Origin: Chloroflexota bacterium
GTDB lineage: Bacteria > Chloroflexota > Anaerolineae > B4-G1
Direction of reading: 5' to 3'
DNA: 26,957 bases
Assembly (NCBI GenBank): GCA_024232355.1
Contig: JAAEPW010000935.1
Span: 1 to 26,957, forward strand
Made by a program: the position numbers and the translations under genes. Shown here one piece after another: positions 6,935-14,167 of this stretch. Position 1 is the stretch's first letter, and each line of letters opens with the position of its first letter. The notes beneath the pieces were generated by a model. That model was not told where the DNA came from. It did not search any database and saw nothing but the letters and a program-made list of their open reading frames with translations.

Positions 6935-7560
6935 TACGCATTTTCCTTTTTTCGTTGATAGTAGCGGCGCGCTTTGACGCGGCTGCCGCACACACCCATC
7001 ATGCACCAGCGACGGCTGCGGTTCTTGCTCGTATCAACGAACAACCAGTCGCAGCCCTCGCCCGCGCATCGCCGCACCCGGGTGTGGTTTTCAGAGATCA
7101 GTAAATCGGCCGCTGAGCGTACAACAGGCCAGAGCATCTGGTCCAAGGCATCTTGGTCCAGACCCCATGCCCATTCGAACCCATCTACCGCCAGGCGGAT
7201 TTCCAAACGAGCGAGTGCCCCGTGAAGCATAGTGTTCAGCACAGCAAGATTGTCTTGGACAGGTTCTTGATTCTCTGTAACCGTAGAGAAAATCCCAAAG
7301 ATTGCCTCCCGCAAGGTGATGGCGCGCTCAAGCACATCTGCCGCTAGTTCGGGGTGGCAGGCTGCATTGTACAGCATGGTTTTTGCTTTGTCATCCATGA
7401 GGATGCCCACGTGCTGACCCCACGCCACCAGCTCGCCGTAGGTAGGGAGATATTCACGGTATGGCACCTTGCTTCGAGTGCTCACTGTGTTGGTGAAATT
7501 CAGACACAGGGCCCCACCCACTAGTTCCAGATTGCTCGCTAATCTTTTTTTCTTACCCAT
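6934..7560 (-). CDS. CGNR zinc-finger transcriptional regulator (ABATE domain)
   Basis: This 208-residue protein has the two-part layout of the CGNR family. An N-terminal ABATE-type domain begins LVGGALCLNFTNT. A C-terminal treble-clef zinc finger has C165-x4-C170 and C186-x4-C191, followed by a basic helix. The family's CGNR motif reads CGSR here. Such proteins are predicted stress or ligand-responsive DNA-binding regulators. ATG 7560 is chosen because family similarity begins there; in-frame ATGs at 7569 and 7578 are possible, and none has a strong ribosome binding site. It heads an operon with the NYN and phospholipase-fold genes and is divergent from two lipoprotein genes across a 30-bp palindrome, so autoregulation is plausible. 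Family is secure; the ligand is unknown. Confidence 0.85.
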   Translation of the reverse strand: MGKKKRLASNLELVGGALCLNFTNTVSTRSKVPYREYLPTYGELVAWGQHVGILMDDKAKTMLYNAACHPELAADVLERAITLREAIFGIFSTVTENQEPVQDNLAVLNTMLHGALARLEIRLAVDGFEWAWGLDQDALDQMLWPVVRSAADLLISENHTRVRRCAGEGCDWLFVDTSKNRSRRWCMMGVCGSRVKARRYYQRKKENA

Positions 7561-7588
7561 ATCAGACATTATCACCATCAAAACAGGT

Positions 7589-7617
7589 TTGACAGGTATG
7601 ATGAAACCCGTTATAAT
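7589..7617 (+). promoter_or_regulatory. Perfect-consensus sigma-70 promoter for the lipoprotein genes
   Basis: TTGACA (7589-7594), exactly 17 bases, then TATAAT (7612-7617). Both boxes match consensus fully. A promoter this strong usually needs a repressor, and a palindrome begins immediately after the -10 box. Confidence 0.85.
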
Positions 7618-7647
7618 ATTACCAGCAATATGATTATAGCAGGTAAT
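7618..7647. promoter_or_regulatory. 30-bp palindromic operator candidate between divergent units
   Basis: ATTACC (7618-7623) and GGTAAT (7642-7647) are perfect inverted arms 18 bases apart, with further partial symmetry inside (GCAATA against TATAGC). The palindrome covers the plus-strand transcription start and the minus-strand -10 box, so a bound protein would block both. Confidence 0.5.
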
Positions 7648-7661
7648 ACAACTATTGTACA
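7633..7661 (-). promoter_or_regulatory. Candidate promoter of the CGNR operon
   Basis: Read on the minus strand, TGTACA (7656-7661) lies 17 bases before TATAAT (7633-7638). The -10 box is perfect and the -35 box matches 4 of 6. It overlaps the lipoprotein promoter region head-on. Confidence 0.5.
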
Positions 7662-7672
7662 GGGAGGCAAAT

Positions 7673-8305
7673 ATGGTACTTGAAAAGCATTCGAAAGCAT
7701 TCGGTTTATCGGTTGCTGTGACCATAACTGTTCTCACAATGACGGTCGCTTGCTCCTCCGCGCCTAACGCGCCATCGATCACGTCCAAAGCTCCTGGTGT
7801 GACCCCGACACTAGGCAACATCTGGGCTGACCTGCTCCAGCAAACGCCCTATCCGTATACCACGCCCCTACCACCGGCACAGCCATCGAACGTTGACGGC
7901 ACCTATGCCAAGTTCGATCCCAGAGAAGGCACTCGGCCATTTTGCATACGCTGTATGCCCTATCCGGCAGAAGGTGGCGTATGGCTGTTGCAGTTGGACA
8001 AGGGCATATTTCGGATATTTTCCAAGAGATCGTTAAACGGCTGGCATTCGATGGGGTCTTTTACCGCGTCGGATGATCAAATCACGCTCTTTAATGATCC
8101 AAATTGTCATGACACGATCGGCACCTACGCATGGAAGTTGGAGGAAGGGCAACTTGCCATAGACGTCATCCAGGACGAGTGTGCCGATGGCTGGAGAGCC
8201 AAAATTTTTACAAACTATTCCTGGGCAAGCTGTCAACCGCCGGGGGCTGAAGCCGCTATTACTCAGCATTGGCCCGCTCCAGATGGTTGTTACCCACTAG
8301 AATAG
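7673..8305 (+). CDS. Predicted lipoprotein of unknown function
   Basis: This 210-residue protein has a signal peptide with a hydrophobic core (LSVAVTITVLTMTVA) ending at a lipobox-like TVAC. The lipidated residue would be Cys27, anchoring it to the outer face of the cytoplasmic membrane. A Ser/Pro/Thr-rich linker of about 40 residues follows, then a domain of alternating strands with several cysteines (for example CIRCMPYP). Its GTYAW...LAIDVIQDECADGWRAKIF pattern suggests a beta-barrel of lipocalin-like type, which is my guess only. ATG 7673 has AGGGAGG five bases upstream, so it is preferred to the ATG at 7655. It lies 34 bases before the leucine-rich-repeat lipoprotein gene and is driven by the perfect-consensus promoter. 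No function is assigned. Confidence 0.75.
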   Translation: MVLEKHSKAFGLSVAVTITVLTMTVACSSAPNAPSITSKAPGVTPTLGNIWADLLQQTPYPYTTPLPPAQPSNVDGTYAKFDPREGTRPFCIRCMPYPAEGGVWLLQLDKGIFRIFSKRSLNGWHSMGSFTASDDQITLFNDPNCHDTIGTYAWKLEEGQLAIDVIQDECADGWRAKIFTNYSWASCQPPGAEAAITQHWPAPDGCYPLE

Positions 8306-8339
8306 CAAAAAGATGAAAAGTGAATTGAAGGAGGTCGCA

Positions 8340-9122
8340 ATGAGGAAATCGGTCATTCTGTTGTTTTTTATGTTTGTGTTGTTGATCACTGCTTGCGGAG
8401 GAAAAGAGGATATTTGCCGGTCCGTCTCTGAAATCCCAAAATCAGAGTGCGCTTCGCTCGTATCATTTTACCACAGTACAGACGGTCCCAATTGGACAGA
8501 CACCAGAGGTTGGCTTGAAACCAAGCAGCCCTGCGAGTGGTACGGGGTGAGTTGTTCCGATGGGCACGTCACGGCTCTTACCATCAACTATAACGAACTG
8601 AGTGGCAGCATTCCGTCCGAACTCGGCGACCTGTCTCAGTTGCGGACGATCAGCCTATACTACAATTACCTGAGTGGCAGCATCCCGCCTGAACTCGGAA
8701 ACTTGGTTAATTTACAAACTCTCATCCTGCACGACAACAGTCTGAGTGGCAGCATCCCGCCCGAGCTTGGCAGTCTGTCTAACTTAAAAATGCTCGATCT
8801 GGAAAGCAACGATCTGAGCGGGAGCATTCCGTCCGAATTGAGCAACTTGGGCAATTTGGAAGCACTCAAGTTGAGCACCAACCGCCTGAGCGGGGAGATC
8901 CCGCCTGAGCTTGGCGAGCTATTGAATTTGCAACTGCTTCTCCTATGCTGCAATGATGACCTGAGCGGCAGCATCCCGCCCGAGTTGGGCAACATGCCCA
9001 ATCTGCAACAATTCTCTTATTTTGACACCAACGTAAGCGACGACATTCCGTCCAGCCTGGAAACCATGCCCCGTTCGGGGTATGATGTTCTTTGGAACGA
9101 AGAGCGGTCGTTGGATGATTGA
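8340..9122 (+). CDS. Leucine-rich-repeat lipoprotein, plant-type repeats
   Basis: This 260-residue surface lipoprotein has a signal peptide ending in LITAC with the lipid-bearing Cys19. An N-terminal cap of the plant LRRNT_2 style follows (GPNW...PCEWYGVSC, with C65 and C72). Then come LSGSIPxELGxLxNL repeats starting at residues 87, 111, 135, 159, 183 and 208, plus a decayed seventh near 232. The 24-residue period and SGxIP core are of the plant-specific LRR class. Such proteins bind proteins or glycans, but no ligand can be named. The start is ATG 8340, with AAGGAGG seven bases upstream; an ATG at 8313 lies before that site. A strong terminator follows. It probably shares a transcript with the preceding lipoprotein. 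Confidence 0.9.
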   Translation: MRKSVILLFFMFVLLITACGGKEDICRSVSEIPKSECASLVSFYHSTDGPNWTDTRGWLETKQPCEWYGVSCSDGHVTALTINYNELSGSIPSELGDLSQLRTISLYYNYLSGSIPPELGNLVNLQTLILHDNSLSGSIPPELGSLSNLKMLDLESNDLSGSIPSELSNLGNLEALKLSTNRLSGEIPPELGELLNLQLLLLCCNDDLSGSIPPELGNMPNLQQFSYFDTNVSDDIPSSLETMPRSGYDVLWNEERSLDD

Positions 9123-9186
9123 TCAAAAAGTGTAAAGAATAGAAATCGGCAGCGACGGTGCTGGCAATAGTTTCAATGTAAAAACA

Positions 9187-9216
9187 AAACACCTCCCTAA
9201 TTCCAGGGAGGTGTTT
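9187..9216. terminator. Bidirectional terminator between convergent genes
   Basis: AAACACCTCCCT (9187-9198) pairs perfectly with AGGGAGGTGTTT (9205-9216) around a six-base loop, with an A-run on one side and a T-run on the other. It separates the LRR gene from the convergent phosphodiesterase gene. Confidence 0.85.
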
Positions 9217-9230
9217 CTGATGGTGGGTGA

Positions 9231-10673
9231 TTATGTGCGGATGATCTTACCCTGCATGTCGGGCGGCACCGGCACCTTCATCAAATCGAGCGTCGTGGGA
9301 GCCACATCCATCAATTGCAAACCCTCTTCGTACCGGCTACCATGATTACGACGGGGGTCCCAGAGGATGAATACGCCATCCTGGTGATGATTAGCATCGT
9401 CTGGCCCCTGGTCGTTCTCAAAAGTGTAGAGGTCCGGTAGGCCAAAGGAGCCCAGCGACCGCCAGCGCAGGTTGCCAAAATAGACCATCAGGTCGGGGGC
9501 CACGTTGCGCACCTCGCGGTACAATTCGTTGGGCTTGAAAACTACCGAGCCCATCAGTTTTCCCGTGTGATCGGGTATGGCCTCGATCATCTCTTTGATC
9601 TGGTCTCGCACCTTGTCATAGTCGCGGGCGGGGATTTTTCCCTGCGGTTCGCGTCCTTCAACGTTCATAAAGATGCGGGCGTAATAGCCACCGGCCCCCC
9701 AGGCAGTGGTCTTTTCCCAGTCCACTTCTACCTTTTCAAAGGGAATGATCCCCTCGTACCGGGGTTCATCTTTGAGCACCAGCAGCCCCTCTTGGCGAAG
9801 CCACTGATTGATGGCAAAGCCACCCTCCATCGACTGCGCTCCGTGGTCAGAGACGACCATCACCACCGTATCATCATCCAGCATCCCCAAAATCTCGCCG
9901 AGTTCTTGATCCAGATAACGGTAATACGCGGGGATGGCGTCTTCATAGGGGTTGCCTGGCTCGTACTTGAAATGATCGGGGTCCCAAAACTTCCACATTC
10001 CGTGGTGGAGGCGGTCCAGACCAATCTCGACAAACATGAAGAAATCCCAGGGCTTTTCGCGAATCAAGTACTTGATGACGGTAAAGCGTTTCTCCGTCAT
10101 CTCTTGGATTTGCTGCAAGAGGTGATTCTTGTCCTCGGTGCGAAACTGGTGCACGTCCACGTCGTAGGGCTGACCGTTTAGCACGCGATCCACCTCAAAG
10201 CGCAATTCGTTGGGATATGTGTACTGTCGCTGGGTGCTGGGAGTCAAAAAGCTGCTGATGAGGGCTCCCTTGATCGGCTTGATGGGATAGGTTTGTGGCA
10301 CACCGACGACGATGGAATCCTTGTCCGCCTCGGTCAGGATATCCCAGACGCGCTTTTCGTGGATGACGCTGGCGGAGGCAATGTTCATTCGATCGTACGA
10401 ATGATCGGCCCGGTTGCGAAAACCGTAAAATCCCAACACGCCAGGGTCTTTGCTAGACAACATCGAAGTCCAAGCGGGAACGGTGATGCAAGGGGTAGAA
10501 CTGGAAAGCGGTCCATAAATACCTTCGTCAATCATGCGGCTCAGGTTGGGGAGTTGGTCTTTTAACCCCAAATCACCCTCAGCCCCAGTGCGAAAGAGCA
10601 CTGGCGGTGGGGCACAGTCGAGACCCACAATAAAGACTTTGCGTTGTTTGCGCCGTTTTAAAAATTTTAGCAT
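9231..10673 (-). CDS. Type I phosphodiesterase/nucleotide pyrophosphatase, alkaline phosphatase superfamily
   Basis: This 480-residue metal-dependent hydrolase has the two-metal site of the alkaline phosphatase superfamily. The first Asp is D19 in VGLDCA, the nucleophile is Thr64 in CITVPAW, and the SDHGAQS motif near residue 280 gives metal-binding Asp and His. GPLSSSTPCITVPAWTSM resembles COG3379 enzymes, whose substrates are mostly unknown. No signal peptide is visible; a basic N-terminus (MLKFLKRRKQRK) suggests a cytoplasmic or membrane-associated place. AGGTG lies five bases before the ATG. It follows the sulfate adenylyltransferase gene on the same strand, across an 87-base gap holding a hairpin. 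Members split phosphodiesters, pyrophosphates or sulfate esters, so a link to nucleotide sulfates such as APS is possible but speculative. Confidence 0.88.
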   Translation of the reverse strand: MLKFLKRRKQRKVFIVGLDCAPPPVLFRTGAEGDLGLKDQLPNLSRMIDEGIYGPLSSSTPCITVPAWTSMLSSKDPGVLGFYGFRNRADHSYDRMNIASASVIHEKRVWDILTEADKDSIVVGVPQTYPIKPIKGALISSFLTPSTQRQYTYPNELRFEVDRVLNGQPYDVDVHQFRTEDKNHLLQQIQEMTEKRFTVIKYLIREKPWDFFMFVEIGLDRLHHGMWKFWDPDHFKYEPGNPYEDAIPAYYRYLDQELGEILGMLDDDTVVMVVSDHGAQSMEGGFAINQWLRQEGLLVLKDEPRYEGIIPFEKVEVDWEKTTAWGAGGYYARIFMNVEGREPQGKIPARDYDKVRDQIKEMIEAIPDHTGKLMGSVVFKPNELYREVRNVAPDLMVYFGNLRWRSLGSFGLPDLYTFENDQGPDDANHHQDGVFILWDPRRNHGSRYEEGLQLMDVAPTTLDLMKVPVPPDMQGKIIRT

Positions 10674-10692
10674 AATTCACCTACTTTGGTCC

Positions 10693-10757
10693 GTGAAACG
10701 CAAAACGTGAAGCGCGGGTTTCCCCTCACGCTTCACGTTTCGCATCTCACGTTTCAC
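10693..10757. repeat. 7-bp-period inverted repeat between sat and the phosphodiesterase gene
   Basis: The left arm reads GTGAAAC, GCAAAAC, GTGAAGC, G (10693-10714). The right arm reads TCACGCT, TCACGTT, TCGCATC, TCACGTT, TCAC (10726-10757). The arms are complementary: 10703-10714 pairs with 10729-10740 over 12 bases, and 10693-10700 with 10750-10757. There is no T-run, so a simple terminator is unlikely. It looks like a dispersed short-period repeat. Confidence 0.65.
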
Positions 10758-10760
10758 ACT

Positions 10761-11957
10761 TTACTCGTCACTACTGTGTCGTTGCACACCCTCCAACAGC
10801 ACACGGGCAACCTCTGGACGGGTGAACTCTTCGGGCAGCATCTCCCCTCGTTCCAGCATCTCGCGCACCTGGGTACCGCTCAAAAAGACCCAATCGTCTT
10901 TTCCGTGGGGGCAGGTCTTGGCAGAAACAACCGCGCCACACTTTTTGCAGAAAAAGGCATGCTCGAATTTAAAGGGAATGATGCCAATGTCCTCTGCCGG
11001 GAACTCGTTGAAAATGTTCTGGGCGTCGTAGGTGCCATAGTATTTACCGACACCTGCGTGGTCTCGCCCCACGATAAAGTGGGTACAGCCATAGTTCTTG
11101 CGGGCGATGGCGTGAAAGATCGCCTCGCGGGGGCCAGCATAGCGCATAGCGGCCGGGAACACGCCCAGGAGCACCCGTTCGGCGGGATAATAATCGCGCA
11201 GGATCGCCTGATAGGACTCGATGCGCACGTCGGCGGGAATGTCGTCCTTTTTGGTCTCTCCGACCAATGGATGCAGGAACAGGCCGTCCACAATCTCTAG
11301 CGCCGTTTTCTGGATGTACTCGTGGGCGCGGTGGATGGGGTTACGGGTCTGAAAACCGACGACCGACTGCCAACCCCGCCGAGCGAACATACGCCGGGTC
11401 TCTGCCGGGGTATGACGCAGTTCGGGGAACTCGGTCTTGACGGCACCAGGCCAGTCCACCAGCCAAATGTCGCCGCCCAAGAACACATCACCTCGACGGT
11501 AGAGACGCGCCACGCCGGGATGGGCTTCCTCAGTGGTCCGATAGACATCTTGGGCCTCCTTCTCTTTGACTGCGCGGTCGTTGGCGTATTTTTCCGCCAC
11601 TTCCATCACAGCCAGGATGCGCTCTCCCTCGCAGAGAGCCACTTCTTGCCCTTCCTTGATGCTGTCGGCCAGGGCCTGGTCCACCGCGATGGTGACCGGA
11701 ACAGACCAAAGCAGGCCGTTGGCCAGCCGCATCTCTGCAACGCAACGGTCATAGTCGGCCTTGCGCATAAAGCCATTGAGAGGGCTGAGAGCGCCGATAC
11801 CTACCAGTTCCAGGTCTGAAAGGCCCATTGGGTCCAACTGGATCTTGACCATCTGTCCGGCCCGCTCGCGGACCGCTTCCTTTACCTCGCCGCGCATTAC
11901 GCGGTCCACCAAAGTACCCCCGTGGGGGCGAATAACATCGTAATATGGTTCGCTCAA
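10761..11957 (-). CDS. sat: Sulfate adenylyltransferase (ATP sulfurylase)
   Basis: This 398-residue enzyme makes adenosine 5'-phosphosulfate and pyrophosphate from sulfate and ATP, the first step of sulfate activation. [10 protein letters not shown] at 203-212 is the substrate-binding and HxxH motif, and GRDHAG is at 297-302. A zinc site (C337, C340, C349, H351) near the C-terminus is typical of the monomeric-type bacterial and archaeal Sat. The start is TTG at 11957, with AAGGAG seven bases upstream; there is no better ATG nearby. No APS kinase or APS reductase lies in the window, so assimilatory and dissimilatory use cannot be told apart. The phosphodiesterase follows on the same strand. 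Upstream are the 22-bp repeat and a degenerate copy, possibly regulatory. Confidence 0.95.
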   Translation of the reverse strand: MSEPYYDVIRPHGGTLVDRVMRGEVKEAVRERAGQMVKIQLDPMGLSDLELVGIGALSPLNGFMRKADYDRCVAEMRLANGLLWSVPVTIAVDQALADSIKEGQEVALCEGERILAVMEVAEKYANDRAVKEKEAQDVYRTTEEAHPGVARLYRRGDVFLGGDIWLVDWPGAVKTEFPELRHTPAETRRMFARRGWQSVVGFQTRNPIHRAHEYIQKTALEIVDGLFLHPLVGETKKDDIPADVRIESYQAILRDYYPAERVLLGVFPAAMRYAGPREAIFHAIARKNYGCTHFIVGRDHAGVGKYYGTYDAQNIFNEFPAEDIGIIPFKFEHAFFCKKCGAVVSAKTCPHGKDDWVFLSGTQVREMLERGEMLPEEFTRPEVARVLLEGVQRHSSDE

Positions 11958-11988
11958 CTTTATACTCCTTGTTTTTACTGCCTTGAGG

Positions 11989-12074
11989 GATTGTTCAAAA
12001 ACAGCTTGGTTCCTTTCAACCCGTCTCCTAGCAAAAATGCCTGATAAATGTAACGTTGTTTCTGAACAACGCCT
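11989..12074 (-). repeat. 22-bp repeat, copy 2, plus a degenerate third copy, upstream of sat
   Basis: Bases 12053-12074 are the exact reverse complement of 973-994. About 60 bases nearer to sat (11991-12008) is a related site in the same orientation sharing TGTTTxTGAACAA. Two spaced palindromic sites upstream of sat fit an operator arrangement; a dispersed repeat is the alternative. Confidence 0.5.
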
Positions 12075-12127
12075 AAATGCCGGGGGATTGTACCACGCTA
12101 ACGAAGGGTGTCAAGAGTGCTTTCAAT

Positions 12128-12164
12128 GAAAAAGCCCCCGCCCCTGCAACAAAGGACGAGGGCT
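12128..12164 (-). terminator. Terminator of the amino-acid ABC transporter operon
   Basis: On the minus strand, AGCCCTCGTCC and GGGGCGGGGGCT form a GC-rich stem with one or two mismatches around TTTGTTGCA, followed by a T-rich run (TTTTTC). It lies 17 bases after the ATPase stop codon. Confidence 0.8.
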
Positions 12165-12180
12165 TGTCAAAATGCACCGA

Positions 12181-12942
12181 TCAATGGGTCAGAATCTGGC
12201 TCAGGAACAACTTGGTGCGTTCCTCCCGAGGGTTGGCGAAAAACTCGTCCGGGGTGTTCTGCTCGACAATATTTCCCTCGTCAAAAAAGACGATCCGGTC
12301 TGCGGCCTCTCTGGCAAAGCCCATCTCGTGGGTCACGACGATCATCGTCATGCCCGAATAGGCCAGCTCGCGCATCACGTCCAGCACCTCTTTGATCATC
12401 TCGGGGTCGAGGGCTGAAGTTGGCTCATCAAAGAGCATGATCTTGGGCTGCATCGCCAGGGCGCGGGCGATGGCCACCCGTTGCTGCTGCCCGCCCGACA
12501 ACTGGCCGGGGAATTTGTGGGCCTGTTCGGGGATGCCGACCCGCTCCAACAGTTGCATCGCGGTCTCTTCGGCTTTGGCTTGGGGCCACTTGCGCGCCCA
12601 TATCGGGGCCAAAGAGACATTTTGCAACACCCTTAGGTGCGGGAACAGATTGAACTGCTGAAATACCATCCCTACCTCGCGCCGGATGGCCTCAATGTTG
12701 CGAATGTCGTGGGACAACTCGATGCCGTCCACGATAATGTCGCCCCGCTGGTGCTCTTCGAGACGGTTGATGGTGCGGATAAAGGTCGATTTACCCGAGC
12801 CCGATGGGCCGCAGATGACGATCACCTCCTGCCGCTTGACGGTCAGCGAAATGCCCTGCAGCACGTGAAAGTCATCGAACCACTTGTGTACCTCACGGCA
12901 GATGATAATGTCGTCTGTTGTGTTTGATTCCTCGTTCGGCAT
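12181..12942 (-). CDS. aapP: Amino-acid ABC transporter ATP-binding protein (AapP/BztD type)
   Basis: This 253-residue ATPase powers uptake of polar amino acids from the inner face of the membrane. Walker A is GPSGSGKST at 45-53. The signature is LSGGQQQR, Walker B is [12 protein letters not shown], and the H-loop is VVTHEMGFA. Strong similarity to the GlnQ/AapP group ([16 protein letters not shown]) places it with polar amino-acid transporters. I chose ATG 12942, with GGGGGA seven bases upstream; a GTG at 12957 overlaps that site. It is the last of four genes in SBP-permease-permease-ATPase order, the classic aapJQMP/bztABCD order, 18 bases after the second permease. Family is certain; the exact amino acid is not. 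Confidence 0.94.
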   Translation of the reverse strand: MPNEESNTTDDIIICREVHKWFDDFHVLQGISLTVKRQEVIVICGPSGSGKSTFIRTINRLEEHQRGDIIVDGIELSHDIRNIEAIRREVGMVFQQFNLFPHLRVLQNVSLAPIWARKWPQAKAEETAMQLLERVGIPEQAHKFPGQLSGGQQQRVAIARALAMQPKIMLFDEPTSALDPEMIKEVLDVMRELAYSGMTMIVVTHEMGFAREAADRIVFFDEGNIVEQNTPDEFFANPREERTKLFLSQILTH

Positions 12943-12960
12943 GACAATTTCCCCCACTTT

Positions 12961-14166
12961 TTATCGCTCACCGACGCCCAGAGCCACCTCCAGGCGGCGG
13001 CTGGCGTAGGACATTGAATAGTTAAAAATCCAGAAAAGAACGGCGATGAACATGTACACTTCCATATTCAAGAGCTTCCAGTCAACGTTGCTCTCCAAAA
13101 CCGCCCTGCCGATGGCGAGCAGTTCCAAAAGCCCCACGATGACGGCCAGAGTGGTGTCCATAAAGAGGGCGATGAACTGGCCCACGATGGCCGGAATAAC
13201 CAGCCGCAGCGCCTGCGGCAGCACGATCAACGCCATCGTATGAAAGCTATTGAGCCCCACTGCTTTAGCAGCCTCGATCTGCCCTTGCGGGATGGCCTGC
13301 AAGCCGCCGCGGATGTTTTCGGCCATATAAGCGGCGGCAAAGAGCGTCATACCGATCATGGCCCGCAGCACGCGGTCGATGCGGACCCCCTCGGGCAAAA
13401 AGAGAGGCAGGATGATGGATGCCATAAACAGGATCGTCACCAGCGGCACGCCGCGGACGAGTTCGATGAACAGGATACAAAATCCCTTGAGCACCGGTAA
13501 CTTGCTCTGTCTGCCCAAAGCCAGCATAACGCCGATAGGAAACGAGGCCACGATGCCCACCAGGGCCAGCAAAAAGGTCAGGAGCAGTCCGCCCCACACG
13601 CCTGTGGCAACCTTGGGCAACCATTCAACGTCTTTGACCCCGCTCAACAGCAGAATGGCCAACACAAAAGAGATGAGCCACCCCAACGCCACCCAACGAG
13701 ATTTACCGATGGGCGTGCGCCCCACTTGGTAGCCGATGACGATCAAAATCGGGTTGGACAGGAACCACAGCCGCACATTCAACCCTATACTGATGGGCAG
13801 CAAACTCAAAACGCCGAACGTCACGGCCAAAATCAGAGCAAAGGTACGCACTGTGCCACCCCATACGCGCCAACTGAGACCAAAGAGAAAGGAAACCACA
13901 CACACGATGGCCCCCACCCGCCACAGTTGATCCAGGGGATATTGTCCCACGGCGAACAGTTTCGGACTGTTGGTCACTGGCGCCCAGTTGGCGACGAAAA
14001 AGACCCACCTCAACGCTCCCCGCAATACAAAGAAAATGAATACGGATGCAAGAATGGTCAGCAACACGTTGTACCAGGTGCTAAAGAGGTTCTTTTGGAG
14101 CCAGCGGACCGGTCCTGGAGGGGCCGGTGGCCGCACGACGGTCGTAGATGCTTGTTTTGCGCTCAT
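12961..14166 (-). CDS. aapM: Amino-acid ABC transporter permease (AapM/BztC type)
   Basis: This 401-residue membrane protein has about eight hydrophobic segments. An N-terminal part contains several helices and a periplasmic loop, and a C-terminal half of the HisM type carries the EAA coupling loop (AAKAVGLNSFHTMALIVLPQALR) that docks with the ATPase. The extra N-terminal helices and ~400-residue length mark the long permeases of the Aap/Bzt general amino-acid transporters, as against ~220 residues in HisM/GlnP. ATG 14166 starts one base after the stop of the upstream permease gene, so the two are translationally coupled. It should pair with the other permease to form the pore. Substrate range is not determinable here. 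Confidence 0.93.
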   Translation of the reverse strand: MSAKQASTTVVRPPAPPGPVRWLQKNLFSTWYNVLLTILASVFIFFVLRGALRWVFFVANWAPVTNSPKLFAVGQYPLDQLWRVGAIVCVVSFLFGLSWRVWGGTVRTFALILAVTFGVLSLLPISIGLNVRLWFLSNPILIVIGYQVGRTPIGKSRWVALGWLISFVLAILLLSGVKDVEWLPKVATGVWGGLLLTFLLALVGIVASFPIGVMLALGRQSKLPVLKGFCILFIELVRGVPLVTILFMASIILPLFLPEGVRIDRVLRAMIGMTLFAAAYMAENIRGGLQAIPQGQIEAAKAVGLNSFHTMALIVLPQALRLVIPAIVGQFIALFMDTTLAVIVGLLELLAIGRAVLESNVDWKLLNMEVYMFIAVLFWIFNYSMSYASRRLEVALGVGER

Positions 14167-14167
14167 A

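Noticed and set aside
5921..6958. 345-codon open frame on the plus strand opposite the NYN and phospholipase-fold genes
   Set aside because: It runs antisense through two coherent minus-strand genes with recognisable domains, and has no ribosome binding site or family motif.
8580..9000. Regular repeats resembling a CRISPR array
   Set aside because: The repeats are in frame and encode leucine-rich repeats with a period of 72 bases and no variable spacers.
8666..9001. Minus-strand repeated frame (SGGMLPLR)
   Set aside because: It is the complement of the LRR gene.
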